Below are positions 8,685 through 18,842 of a stretch of DNA of 38,177 nt, piece by piece. How positions within the stretch are numbered: position 1 is the stretch's first letter; each line of letters opens with the position of its first letter. The notes under the pieces were generated by a model. It was given only the letters and a program-made list of their open reading frames with translations, ran no database searches and had not been told where the DNA came from. The translations under genes were made by a program, and so were the position numbers. The DNA comes from Cladosporium sp. IMV 00045 (taxonomy: Eukaryota > Ascomycota > Dothideomycetes > Cladosporiales > Cladosporiaceae), in the NCBI GenBank assembly GCA_001931905.2, contig MSJI02000718.1, positions 1 to 38,177 of the forward strand. The letters are read 5' to 3'.

Positions 8685-9806
8685 GTTGTCTGTCCTCTTC
8701 TCCGATTTCCTGGATGTTTAGAAGGTGAATAGTGGGGCCGATGAATGCGGACTTTGATCAACCGTCGTGGTGAAAGTGGGTATGGGGGGTTTACCGGACT
8801 TGTGATTATGACACTTATAGGCTATCGCAGCGATTGACGCCCACTTTATACTTTCTACGCCGCATGCACGATGTTATCTTCGTCATACCAAGATGCTGTT
8901 CCTTGCCTTCGAATGCGCGAAGGATCCGTGGCTGTGCCTTGCACTGCAGCAAGACCTGTGTATGGTCAATGCGCCCGTTGGCCAAGTGAAATGGTCGTCA
9001 CGTGCTGGAGACACTGCCTCCAGGTGTTCGCCTATCGTTAGACTGTGCATGTAGAGTCGACAACATCCAATACCATGTCGCTGTGTGTTGTGATTCTTGG
9101 CCAAACGGGCTCTGCTTTCGAGAATCGTATCTGTACGGCCAAGTCGACATGTCGTCTTCTAGCATGCTGCCGACAACCGAGAGAGACGCGTGGCGTTGGT
9201 GATCTCGTGGAAACACCCTCCTTTGGCAGAGAAGTCGCAGCTCCAGAGGGAGGACGGAGGACTTTTCTTATTAATGTATCTCGGATACCGGCAAGCCATC
9301 TGGACGACGATCCACCACACCACCTTATACTCACGAGTCACGACACTCTCAAGAACAAGCTTCACGCCTGGCGGAGCCGTCTCCTCTCTTTTGCCGCGTG
9401 CTGATAAGCTCAACACCAGACGCGGGAATGAATCATCGCAAGTGGAATTTGAGCACGCGACCAGTTGCCGGAAATGTGCGAAAGAGCTGGGGCTGATGGC
9501 CGGAGTTGCATTTCCTCCCCCAAGTGCCCCCTCCAACTCACTCTGCATTACCTCACAAACACCCTTTGGCTCCTGTCTGTTGGCTGAACGTCTCCTGATG
9601 ACCCACGCGTCGACCAACATATTGCATGGATCTTGGCTGCAAAGAGAAGTCGCTACCGGACCGCATGTGTGATCCTCGATGCTCTCTGTACCTGGATGCA
9701 TCGTCAGCGATGAGTACTTAAAGACGGCATGTATACGCTCTGTTTCCTTTCGTCTCTGTTTCGACTTTCTAGAATAGCAACTCTACATCGATAACCACTA
9801 CAAACC
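8685..9806. other. Divergent promoter region (arrestin - / oxygenase +)
   Basis: About 1.1 kb between two divergent start codons. From 9159 to 9701 both strands happen to be open, the minus-strand frame beginning with ATG (180 codons), but neither translation resembles a protein family. Just before the oxygenase start there is a pyrimidine-rich stretch (about 9740-9775), and ACTTAAAG at about 9716-9723 could act as a weak TATA-like element. Confidence 0.5.
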
Positions 9807-10874
9807 ATGACAACCTCCTTCTCATCCCTCCCCATCATCGACCTCTCGGTCCTCTCATCCCCCTCCCCTTCCCCTTCCGACCTCCTCACCCTCAGCAAAG
9901 ACCTCTACAATGTCTTCGCCACCACCGGATTCGCCTACCTCACCAACCCACCCCTCAGCTTCACCCACGCCGACGTCTTCAAAATAGCCTCGGACTTCTT
10001 CTCCCTCCCGGAAACCGACAAAATGGAACTGGCCAAGCAAACCTTCAGCAAAACCAACACAAACACCTACCGCGGCTACTTCCCACCACAACCAGGCCAG
10101 CAAGACAACCTGAAAGAAGGCCTCGAGATCGGCCCCAAAGACGCCTTACCCCAACACCCATCCACCACCGGTCGCGCTCCCAAATTCAACCTGGCCGAAC
10201 CCAACGTCTGGCCCTCCAACCCATCCTTCCAACCCAGCCGCTCGCGCCTGGAAACCCTCTATAGCGAACTGCAAACCCTCTCCTCCATCCTTCTCTCCCT
10301 CCTCGCCGTCTCCCTCGACAAACCCGCCGACCACTTCGCCAACTACCTGACCGACTCCCTCTCCACCCTCCGCCTCCTGCACTACCCTCCCCAACCCAAC
10401 GCCCCCAAAAAATCCACCACCGCCCCCTCCCTCTGCTGCACCCCCCACACCGACTCCGGAATTCTCACCCTCCTGCACCAAGACCCCACCGGCGGACTGG
10501 AAGTGCTCAACGCTTCTGGCGCCTGGGTCCCCGCCCCCTACGTACCGGAATCCATCGTGGTGAACATCGGCGACTTGCTCGCGCGCGTCAGCGGCGGGCG
10601 GTTCGTCGCCACGCAGCATCGCGTGCGGACTAATAGTGGAGGCGCAGGAAGTGAGGGCAGTGAGGGCATGGGGAGGTTCAGTGTGCCGTTTTTCTTCGAG
10701 CCCGGCGAGGCTTGTCTCGTGCAGAGTGTGGATGGCGGAGAGAGGGTGGTGTATGGCGAGTACGTGAGGGGGAAGATGGGGACGTGGGTTGAGTATCAAG
10801 ATGATGACGAGGAGGTGAAGGTGGATGAGGTGCCGGCTGCTGCTGCTGGGGGCAGGGCGGTTGAGGCGTATTGA
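9807..10874 (+). CDS. 2-oxoglutarate/Fe(II)-dependent oxygenase (isopenicillin-N-synthase-like)
   Basis: Intronless, 355 residues, start ATG in a favourable AACCATGAC context. The N-terminal DIOX_N region has LPIIDLS at 8-14 and FATTGFAYLTNPP. The catalytic jelly-roll shows the HxD pair in CCTPHTDSGILTLL (His214, Asp216), the distal ligand in ATQHRV (His271), and the 2-oxoglutarate anchor RFS (Arg290, Ser292). YRGYFPP and EGLEIGP are typical of the fungal and plant 2OG group. All metal and cosubstrate residues are present, so it should be active. Substrates in this superfamily range from secondary metabolites to nucleobases and hormones, and nothing here singles one out. The Glu/Asp- and Ala-rich C-terminal tail (about 330-355) is probably disordered. 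Confidence 0.9.
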   Translation: MTTSFSSLPIIDLSVLSSPSPSPSDLLTLSKDLYNVFATTGFAYLTNPPLSFTHADVFKIASDFFSLPETDKMELAKQTFSKTNTNTYRGYFPPQPGQQDNLKEGLEIGPKDALPQHPSTTGRAPKFNLAEPNVWPSNPSFQPSRSRLETLYSELQTLSSILLSLLAVSLDKPADHFANYLTDSLSTLRLLHYPPQPNAPKKSTTAPSLCCTPHTDSGILTLLHQDPTGGLEVLNASGAWVPAPYVPESIVVNIGDLLARVSGGRFVATQHRVRTNSGGAGSEGSEGMGRFSVPFFFEPGEACLVQSVDGGERVVYGEYVRGKMGTWVEYQDDDEEVKVDEVPAAAAGGRAVEAY

Positions 10875-11350
10875 TTTGGGGTTTTGTTCTTTTTGAAGAG
10901 TTCTTTGAAAGGGAAAGGATTCTGAACGTCCTATGATCTTGATGACGGTTATGGTAAGCTGCTTTTACGTAGTAGTGTTCTGGCCGTACTCGCTTTGCGT
11001 GGTAAAGGCTAAAGGTATCATCGAACCACTATTCCCATCGCGACCACAGCCCACCTGACGCGCCCATATCACCAACACTGGAATCAACAATGGAATAACA
11101 CGTCAAGTAAAAAGGGGCGTATATATGGTAAAAACGCAGGGAATATCTATCATCTCTTGTGGCCACATCCGCCCAAACACCCTAGAACAAGAACCAAGAA
11201 AAACGCCCATCAACATGCACACATCATCATTATATGCCAAAACCAGAGGATACCGCAACGGATGATCCTCTGGATGCAAGTCTACGGTAAGGATGAGGAG
11301 GAATGGAGGGAGGGAGCTGAAATCCCCATCTCATCAACCCAAACAATCAA
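10875..11350. other. Convergent 3' flanks
   Basis: This is the 3' region of the oxygenase (+) and of the partial gene on the minus strand. No coding signal is seen. Confidence 0.55.
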
Positions 11351-11971
11351 TCAACTCTTCCTCCTCGGCTTGATCTCCACCAGCAATTCCTCATCCTCAC
11401 TACTGCTCCCCTTTCCCCCACCCACACCACCACCACCACCACCACCACCACCCCCACTCGCCCCCTCCACATCATCCCCATCATCCAAGGGACTCCTCTC
11501 CTTCGCCTCCGTCGTACTCGGCCTCCTGCCAAGCCCAAACTTCCCCCCCTCCCCCTCTCCCACCCCAGCATCCCCACGATGCAACCCCCCCTCCTCGTCC
11601 GAAGAATCCTCATCACTACTAAACATGCCGCCAAACCTGCCCTTGCCACTCGCGACTCTCAGCCCCGCCTCGCGCAACTCGTGCTCCGTGGCGGGCGCGA
11701 GGGATTCGAGATCGCTGGGCTCTTCGGGCAGGGTTTGCGCCGTTTCCACGGCGCTCAGGTCCGCGGCGTCTGGGTCTGTGCACTCTGCTGCTTCGGCGGC
11801 TTGTTTGCGCTGCGCGAGACGGGCGGCGAGCTGGCGGCGGGCGCGCGAGGGGGGGATGTTGAGGGGTGGTGGGATGCCTGTTGTTGTGGGGGAGTCTGTG
11901 GGGTTGGTGTTGGTGTTGGGGTCTTTGTTGGTGGAGGTTGGTGATGTTGATAGAGGATCGTTGGAGGAGTC
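11351..11971 (-). CDS. Terminal exon of an unresolved acidic, Ser/Gly-rich protein
   Basis: A 206-codon frame on the minus strand starts right after an excellent intron end at 11972 (TTACTAACAT ... TTTTTATCACAG) and reaches a stop at 11351. It encodes IPPPLNIPPSRARRQLAARL, then QRKQAAEAAE, an acidic part with FGGMFSSDEDSSDEEGG (casein kinase 2-type sites), a ten-glycine tract from a GGT repeat, and the end EELLVEIKPRRKS. Base choice at third positions in the first half supports the minus strand. The 5' part is not resolved: an ATG at 12197 after a pyrimidine-rich stretch could supply a short first exon (donor GTCAGC at 12149, phase 0), but the donor is weak. Alternatively it is a far 3' exon of the SAPS-domain gene upstream. 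The product is unknown. Confidence 0.5.
   Translation of the reverse strand, partial: DSSNDPLSTSPTSTNKDPNTNTNPTDSPTTTGIPPPLNIPPSRARRQLAARLAQRKQAAEAAECTDPDAADLSAVETAQTLPEEPSDLESLAPATEHELREAGLRVASGKGRFGGMFSSDEDSSDEEGGLHRGDAGVGEGEGGKFGLGRRPSTTEAKERSPLDDGDDVEGASGGGGGGGGGGVGGGKGSSSEDEELLVEIKPRRKS
11424..11451. repeat. ACC trinucleotide repeat
   Basis: A run of ACC on the plus strand (GGT on the coding minus strand) encodes the poly-glycine tract in the terminal exon above. It is likely to vary in length between strains. Edges are good to within a few bases. Confidence 0.8.
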
Positions 11972-12669
11972 CTGTGATAAAAAGTGATGTTAGTAAGTGT
12001 GGCTCGTGGAAAGTATAAATTCATCCCAGTTCTGAAGTGAGACAATGACGGCTTTTTTTTTCGGTGGGGAATTTGGAGGTGTGGTAGGCGAACGACGACG
12101 GGAAGGCGATGATGTGCATGCATCGCGGCAGGATGAAGAAGGTGCTGACCACCACCACAATCGACTGCATCCGTAAGCGGCAGGACGAGAGCGGCATAGT
12201 GCGGCAAGATAAGAGAACGGGAAAAGTTAGAAAAAAGAGAGGAAGGTTGATCACACAAAAAAGAGAAGAAATAAAACCGAGCCAAAAAGAAAGAAACAGA
12301 GTATTCCCAGGCCAGTATATCTCTTTTGCTCTTCTGCCCATGATACATCTCTAGCGCAGAAAATCTCATGACGGAATCCCCGCTCTTGAAGATGCATGCA
12401 TGCAGTGCCGCAAGCCACCGCGCCGTCTTCCTCATCATATCGTACACTGTTCTTTTTCGCGCCAATTCTTCGCTCGTAAAGCTTCCATGACCCTTTCTCA
12501 ACACGTGCATAAATTCAAAAGGAGACAGAAAAGCAACAGGGGGAAAGGAACAAATCGACACAGGAGAAAACAAAGGGTGTAGCGGAAAAGGTATATATGC
12601 CAAGGTAAAAAAAAGGGCAGGGTCATGTCGCCTAAGGTAGGGTAGGGAGGAAAGGGGGAAGGAAGCGCC
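11972..12669. other. Region downstream of the SAPS gene, possible upstream part of the orphan exon's gene
   Basis: On the minus strand this holds the SAPS 3' flank, a TATATA at about 12593-12598, and long pyrimidine tracts near 12205-12300 of the kind seen before fungal start codons. Next come ATG at 12197 and a GC3-rich stretch to about 12062, then the intron ending at 11972. A first exon may be hidden here, but I cannot fix its donor. Confidence 0.4.
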
Positions 12670-15600
12670 TCATCGATAGTCCATGTCAACATCATCAAAG
12701 GAGAGTTCACCGACCTGTTCATCTTCAGAAAACGCCGAGCCGGCGGAGCCCCTACGCTCCTGGTCGCGCGCGTCGTGGTCTTCCATGTCCTCGTCGTAGT
12801 CGTCGTCGTCGCCGTCGCCGAAGCCGCTGAGCATCGTGCCCGAGTTGACTTCGAAGGATTGCCCCACCGTGCCCTCGGACATGGCTCGACTGTCCTGCGC
12901 CGAGGGGCCGGAGCCAATGCCCGCGCTCGCGAGAGTGTTGGCCGTGTTCGCGCTGAAGCTGCTTTGTAGGCCTCCACCGCCTCCGCCCATGCTCATGGGT
13001 CGCTGCATTGCGCTCTCTGGCCGGACGCCACCGAGGACGGCGTTGTCTTTGTCTCTCGTCTCGGCCAGTGTGCCGTCAACGTATCGTGTCCATTCCTCAC
13101 GGCCAACGCGCTCGAACACAACCGGGTCCAAAGACTCGGGAGGCATGCGGTTGCCGAATTTGCAAACCTCCTCAGCGATCAGGGTCAAGTGACCCATGTA
13201 GCCGAGGCGCATGTTCCTCTTCTGCTGAGACTCGTCAGAAGCCTTCTGGCCCTCCAGCACACGGTCTGTGATATCCTTGGTGGAGATAAAACCCGCAGAC
13301 TCGGCATCCTGCCCCTCCTTGAGGTCGACCGGGCGGAAAAGGTCCAGAGCCAAAGTTCGGTTGTAGCCCCTGTCCAGGGTGCCGTTGAAGACCTGCTGGA
13401 CGACGTCGTAGACGACGTTGTGGAGAAAGTTGTTCCAGGAAAACCTGAAGAAGAAATCCTGCAAGTGATGTAAGCAAAGTTGGAAAGTCGACGTCAGTCA
13501 AAAAGTCAATCATAACTCACAAGTATTGTTGGCACAACATGGTGCTCCACGAATCGAATCTTGAGCAAATCGCCGACCACAGGGCTTCCATCCGCTTCGG
13601 TGTCGAAAGCCGGCCTCTCCCCATTCGACAGAGTCGAGCCATCAGCCTGCAAAGTCGCAACACTCTGGCCAACATCATCAATCTCATCAGTCGAACCAGC
13701 ATTGGGGGTCTGCTCGACCTCATCCGTAGTCTGAGCCTGCTCCTTGCGAGCAAAGAGAGGCGCCGGCCTCTCCGCCTTAGCCAGCTCCTTCTCAAGCTCC
13801 GAAGGCCCGTCATCATCGTAGCTGTCCGTGGCATCCTCGCCGAATTCCGTCATAACCGTATCTTCGTCCATCTCGAGCCCACCGATGCGGTCCGTGACGC
13901 CTGCCGTGGTGGGCGAGTCCGCAGCCGCCTGCGTGGGCGGCGGGTCGAAATGTAATTGCTGCTTGAGCGGCGACTTGGGCTTCGAGGGCGAAAGCGGCCG
14001 GGGCATGTCCACGTCTGCGGCCGCGGCTGCTGCTGCTCCTCCCACGGGCGAGCTCTCCGGTTGTCGCTTGTCCACCTTCTCTAGGGCGGGGAGGCCGGTG
14101 TCGTCAATCTTTTCGTTAAATTCGTCAAAGTTCACTTCGTCAGGCAGCTCGTCCGAGGGCGACGCCACCTTCTCGAAACCATCTTCATCGCTCGCGTTCT
14201 GCACTTCGAGCTTTTGAATCTCCTCCGGCGCTTCGTGCAGCTCGTCCATGGAAGGTCTCTCCGCGTGATGGAAGCCATGCGAGTCCACTGAGCTGCCGAA
14301 CTCATCATGGCTGTTCTCATGGCCAGGACTTGAGGGTGCTCTGGGGGTGGCCAGCTTGCCCTCGGCTTTCAGCTGCTCACGCTCTGCGTCACGTTTGCAA
14401 ACTTCCTCTTCGGCTCCACGCTCGTTCAACAAGCCCATGTTGCTGCAATGCAACAGCTCGGCCATGAGCTCGCAAGTCTTGAAGCGATCGAAGCCGAGCG
14501 GCTCGACTTTGCCACCAAAAGCAGCCTGCAAATCTGGTTTCCGCGCTCCCTTCGAGCGGATGAGCTGCATGAAATCGGGCACGTGTTCCGCAAACTGTCG
14601 GAGCAGCGTGCCCAAGTAGATAGGGTCGCAGGTTCTGGGTTCCGGGCCAACCTGGTTGTCAAGGTCGTAATCTGAATTGTTCTTGCGGATGACTTCAATG
14701 ATAATCCCGACTCCCACAGTGAGCGGGTTGCCTCCCCGCAGCATATCGTCAATGAGCGTCTTGATGCACTTGTCCGAGACGAGCTGTCTGGTCAACTCGT
14801 TGGGTCCAATAACAGACTGATCCTGAGTGGTGGCGTTGGCGGAAATTGTAATAATAGCTTTGAGAAAATCGCCCGCCGAAGTCTGCGTGGCGGAGCTGTG
14901 TTCCGGCGAGAGGAAATCGAGCAAGAGCGGGATCAGGTCTTGAGACTGCAGCCAGTCGACAATGCCCTCGCCGCCATCGTGCTTCTCCAGAGAAATTATC
15001 TTGAGCAGGAGATCCATGACCATGGGGCAATCGACGTGCTGCAGGATGGCGGGCACGACGCCGTCGAGCGACTTGAAGAAATCCAGCATCTCCTCCGTCT
15101 TCTTGTCCAGCAGCGCCTCGTTGACTTTCGTGAAATAGCCCGCCTGCAGCGGGTCCAGCGGCGCGGAGCGGTGGATGTACTGCCAGAACTGGCGCAGGTG
15201 CTCGCGGTTCTCCATGATCGCCTCGGTGATCGACCAGACCTCGGAGGAGAGGACCTCGCACGCGACATAGGCGTACTTCTTCCGCTGGGCCTCTTTCTTC
15301 TCGTGTTCGCTCTCGGCATCGTCGCTGCGGCTCCGCTTGCTCAGCGAGATGGAGCGCGAGCGCGCATTGCCCCTGCCGAAAAAGGGGATCCCGCCCGTCT
15401 TGCTGCCCTCCTCTTCGTCGGTCTTCGCCAAGCCCTCGCCAGCAGCGGCCTCCTTCTCCTTGGGCGGGGCCTCGACCTCTTCCTCGGCGATCACATAGTC
15501 CAGGAGTTTCTTGAGGACGGGCTCGTCGCGCAGGAACTCGACGAGCTTGCTGTTCTGCTGCTTCAGCTCCTGGATCAGGTCGCTCTCGTCCAGCAGCTCC

Positions 15601-15677
15601 TCGACGGTGACGTCGGGCTTGTCGAGGATCGAGTCGAGCGTCGAGATGCTGGCGTAGCCGCCAAACCGCCAGAACAT
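12670..15677 (-). CDS. SIT4/PP6 phosphatase-associated SAPS-domain protein
   Basis: Exons 15677-13521 and 13458-12670 (62-bp intron, GTGAGT...TTGCAG, phase 0) encode 981 residues. The frame is open to 15803, but the family begins with MFWRFGGYASISTLDSILDK, so the ATG at 15677 is chosen. Typical SAPS features are DKPDVTVEELLDESDLIQELK, YIHRSAPLDPLQAGYFTKVN, FLKAIITISANAT and RQLVSDKCIKTLIDDML. Also present are GGNPLTVGVGIIIEVIRKNNSDYD and, across the splice, VPTIL joined to DFFFRFSWNNFLHNVVYDVV. Long acidic linkers separate the blocks, and the end is VGELSFDDVDMDYR. SAPS proteins bind and direct Sit4/PP6-type Ser/Thr phosphatases in cell cycle and nutrient signalling. The helical-repeat N-terminal domain is complete. 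Confidence 0.93.
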
Positions 15678-16834
15678 GCTGGGCTTTCGATTGCTTCTTG
15701 CCGGCTGCTTCGAGTCGGCTGCGGGTAAGGGAGGCGGGCTACGTAATTCGCCCGGCGGCGCCCTCGAATATAGGGTGGGTGGGGATGCGTTGGCGACGCG
15801 CAAGAGAGTCGACCGTTAATATCATGCGCGTCGTTATGGTATGATCGTTTTGCTCCGTGGTGTTGGGGGAGGTGGGGGAGAGGGAGGGGGGTTGAGGGCC
15901 GACGACCGCTCGCTTTGAGTATCAATGGAGCAGATGAGGCAGGCCAGCGTGGGCCGTGCGTAGTGGTAGTGCTCGCGTGCGCCGGGGGTGATTCGTACAG
16001 AGTGTCTCGAGTGTCTCTGAACTGTTTGCCCTTTCTGCCGCTGCCAGTCTCGGGGCGGGGTTTGCCTTGTTCCTCTGCCCTGAGTGTCAGATGCCTGAGG
16101 AGGCGGTTGTTGCACGTGTTCAGGTGGTGTGGTGTGTTGGTGGCAGTAGTAAGGCGGGCTTTAAAAGACATGTAGTCACTCTTTCACAAGCGGGATTTTG
16201 GGCAGTCGAAAGTCACCGACGGGCGACTTCGCTGGGCAGAAAGGGTTCAAGTCGAGATTTAGTCTCCAGGAAGGATTCCTTAGCAAGAATGAGTTCGTCT
16301 AATTATACGCTCTGATGACAAGAAACGTCGATTCAGCTCGGACAAACAAATCTCTCCATGGAGCCTGTTCGTGTCGTCTCACTACTCGACTCAGCCTCTT
16401 CACGTTCGTCAGAGTAGTACTACTAGTAATACTAGCATTCTGCAGCGTTCGACATGAGGCAGCGCCACGTGAGACGTCCCGCATGGATCCTTCCTTAAGG
16501 TACAGAAAAGGGTTCACGAGCGCAATATATCTGCGGCTCGGCAAGGGAAAATAGAGCAAGGGGACTTTGCCGTATGATGCGATCATGCTTGTCGCTCGTG
16601 CCAGGAGTCAGCGCTTCGAGTGGAGGAGTCCACCTGATTGACATCTCAAAAACAAACTTGATTGTACCAAGACTCTTCAAGCATGATAAATCCAATACAT
16701 CTCTAACCTAAATATCGTGGTATCAAAACGCTCAACATAGATAATAAACAAAAATTCTCCTGCTCTCATCTTACTCCCATGCCAAAAACATGAAAATAAA
16801 CCCATAAACGTCATCATCCCATCAACGCCTCAAT
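15678..16834. other. SAPS promoter and 3' flank of the WBP2-like gene
   Basis: About 1.2 kb with no credible gene. It contains the C- and purine-rich stretch before the SAPS start. Short frames on both strands lack any family pattern. Confidence 0.55.
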
Positions 16835-17824
16835 CTACCTGCCCTCCCTCTCCTCCCTCCACGCCGCCTCATCATGCAACGTCGCCATCTGCGCCTCCTC
16901 ATACCCCGGCGGCGGCTCATCCGGCGGACTGAAAGCATTATCCGTCGCTCTGGGCCGGGGTCTCGCACCAGGCGTGGAATCATCCAAAGGCTGCACAGGC
17001 TGCTGCTGCTGCGGTATGGAAGCCGCCACAGGCGATAAGAGCGGACCATCACTCTCCTCCTGGTAGACAGGCAAATCCTCAGAATTAACATTGTTCACAT
17101 CAACACCGCTCATAGCGCCAGCAGCCCCGCTGGCGCCGTCGCCGTCGATGCGCGACACTTCGACGGCCTGCTGCAGGCGCTCCTTGATGCGCTCGAAGTG
17201 CGTGTGGAAGTCGAAGGCGCCGCCGTCCTTGAAGGTGAGTTTGAGCTCGACGACGCCGCCCGTGGGCGTCGGGATGCCACCGCCGTGCACGGGCTGCAGC
17301 AGCGCTTGCCACACGTTGGGGCCGAAGAAGGGCGCGGTGACGTGCGAGTCGTGGACGTTCAGAATGGGCGCCGCGAAGCTGCGTAGTTTGTCGGTCGGCT
17401 TGTCCGGGATGTATATTAACCGTCGATTTGTGAGGTAGAGGATGCCGCTGGGTGGGATGAAGGGTTAGCACATGAGCTTCTTGTTTGAGGATGATAATTG
17501 GATGGACTTCGAATCATACCTGCTGCTGGTCGCGGAAAATGGCTGCTGTTGTTTGCCGGGATAATGTGAAGGCGTAGATATGGAGAGAGATATGCGAGGT
17601 GGCGAAGTGAAGATGGCTTGTTCGTTGGGCAGAGGCGTGAAAGGTGGATTCGTCGCAGGCGACAACATCACCCAGCTAGCCAAATGTGAGCGAATGCGCT
17701 GACACCTCGAGACGGAGGACATGGTGACAGCGGCCGTCATCGTCGTTCGCAACCCAGCAGAAAACAAACGACGGGCGGCAGGTGTTGTTTGGAAATTGGA
17801 ACGCAAAACTCACTTGATAGACAT
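16835..17824 (-). CDS. WBP2-like GRAM-domain protein with PPxY motif
   Basis: Exons 17824-17814, 17675-17520 and 17447-16835 (introns of 138 and 72 bp) encode 259 residues. The first exon is only 11 nt; joining it gives MSINWVMLSPATNP, the expected family start. The GRAM-like domain follows: SSSGILYLTNRRLIYIPDKP, FAAPILNVHDSHVTAPFFGP, NVWQALLQPVHGGG and VELKLTFKDGGAFDFHTHFERIKERL. The C-terminal half is disordered, with PVYQEE, a QQQQ run and PPPGY at about 234-238 before EEAQMA. Animal WBP2 binds WW-domain proteins through PPxY and acts as a transcription coactivator; fungal members have been described as stress-related and are poorly studied. A WW partner such as an Rsp5-type ligase is likely but not shown. 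Confidence 0.88.
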
Positions 17825-18842
17825 GATTGCCCCGGCCAGAAACCCCGTTGGTCTTTTAAAGGATGCCTAGTAGAGAAGCTGCAGGAAAGCAAATCATGCA
17901 CCCAGAACCCGTTCTCCGCTTCTCCTGTATCCTCCCGCAACGTGCTACAGACGAGGCGGTTGGATAGTACTGCGTAGTAGTGGTCCTGGAGCGTTTAGCC
18001 CAGAAATGGACAAGCCACCGACAAGAAAATGGGGTTTTCCCCTAGGCGTTACAGGGCGCCGGGCGTGGGATCCGCTGCAGGTGAAGCAAGACCGAGTGAA
18101 GGGCAAATTGGATTGAACGCAGACTATTGGGAGATCCGGCAGGGCGTGGGAGGCTAAAGGGTTGTTGTCGATTAGTGTTGTTTTTGAGGCTCGCTCACGG
18201 TCGTTTACTTTTCCAGATGGCCGATGATGTTGACGAGTGACGAGCCCTCTCTACGATTCCCATGCGCAATGGGCGGCGAGGTGGCCTTGCGCAACCAGGC
18301 GAGCCAGGCTCGAGCCAGCGGGTGGGGCTGCTTGTCACTAAAGTCAAGCGCGATTGCCGCGATTTGGAGAGATGCTTGGCAAGTTTACCTAGTTTCTTGT
18401 GGTGTTGTACTTCATGTCTAATAAAAATTGTTGTTCTTTTATCATGTCGGTATATGAAAGTCAAGCGGAGGTCTGCATAAACTGGGCAAGATTGTTGCAC
18501 CGATTCATCATGGTAGGATTCGAAAGTGTGGTGATACTGCAACCACACCTCGGTCAAACAATTTATTACATGTAGGTCTTGCAAGCACATGCCTGACGAA
18601 TATGGTGAATATGGTTCAATGTCTTGTTCATTCATCGTTCATCGTTCGTACATCAAGAGTCTAGATCCTGTCTATGCAAGAGCATAGTTCTAGCCACGCC
18701 GCGCATCAGGATCAAACTGCTGTCCGGATCCATGATCTCCATATATTCCCTGAAGAGGCACGGTTCCATCCATGTGTTTTCCCTGCTAGGAGATTTCAAG
18801 ACCGGCCATGCTGCAACAAAAAGGCGCCCTAAGCATCCCAGA
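17825..18842. other. Promoter of the WBP2-like gene and 3' flank of the siderophore gene
   Basis: About 1 kb without a supported gene. A 146-codon minus-strand frame at 18195-18635 reads as non-protein-like. Confidence 0.55.

Noticed and set aside
9159..9701. 180-codon minus-strand and 160-codon plus-strand overlapping frames in the arrestin/oxygenase gap
   Set aside because: Both strands are open over the same stretch, neither translation resembles any family, and there is no splice or start context that favours one.
11157..11987. 276-codon plus-strand frame with a long poly-proline run
   Set aside because: The minus strand has the better coding signal (acceptor and branch site at 11972, acidic Ser-rich protein); the poly-proline is the complement of a poly-glycine repeat.
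12670..12720. Donor-like AG|GTCGGT in the last codons of the SAPS gene that could link to the exon at 11971
   Set aside because: It would need an intron of about 730 bp, far longer than any other here, and would remove the conserved-looking SFDDVDMDYR end. Kept only as an alternative in the findings.
14898..15728. 276-codon plus-strand open frame opposite the SAPS gene
   Set aside because: It is the antisense shadow of a well-supported SAPS coding exon; its Leu/Arg-rich translation reflects the GC-rich codon use of the other strand.
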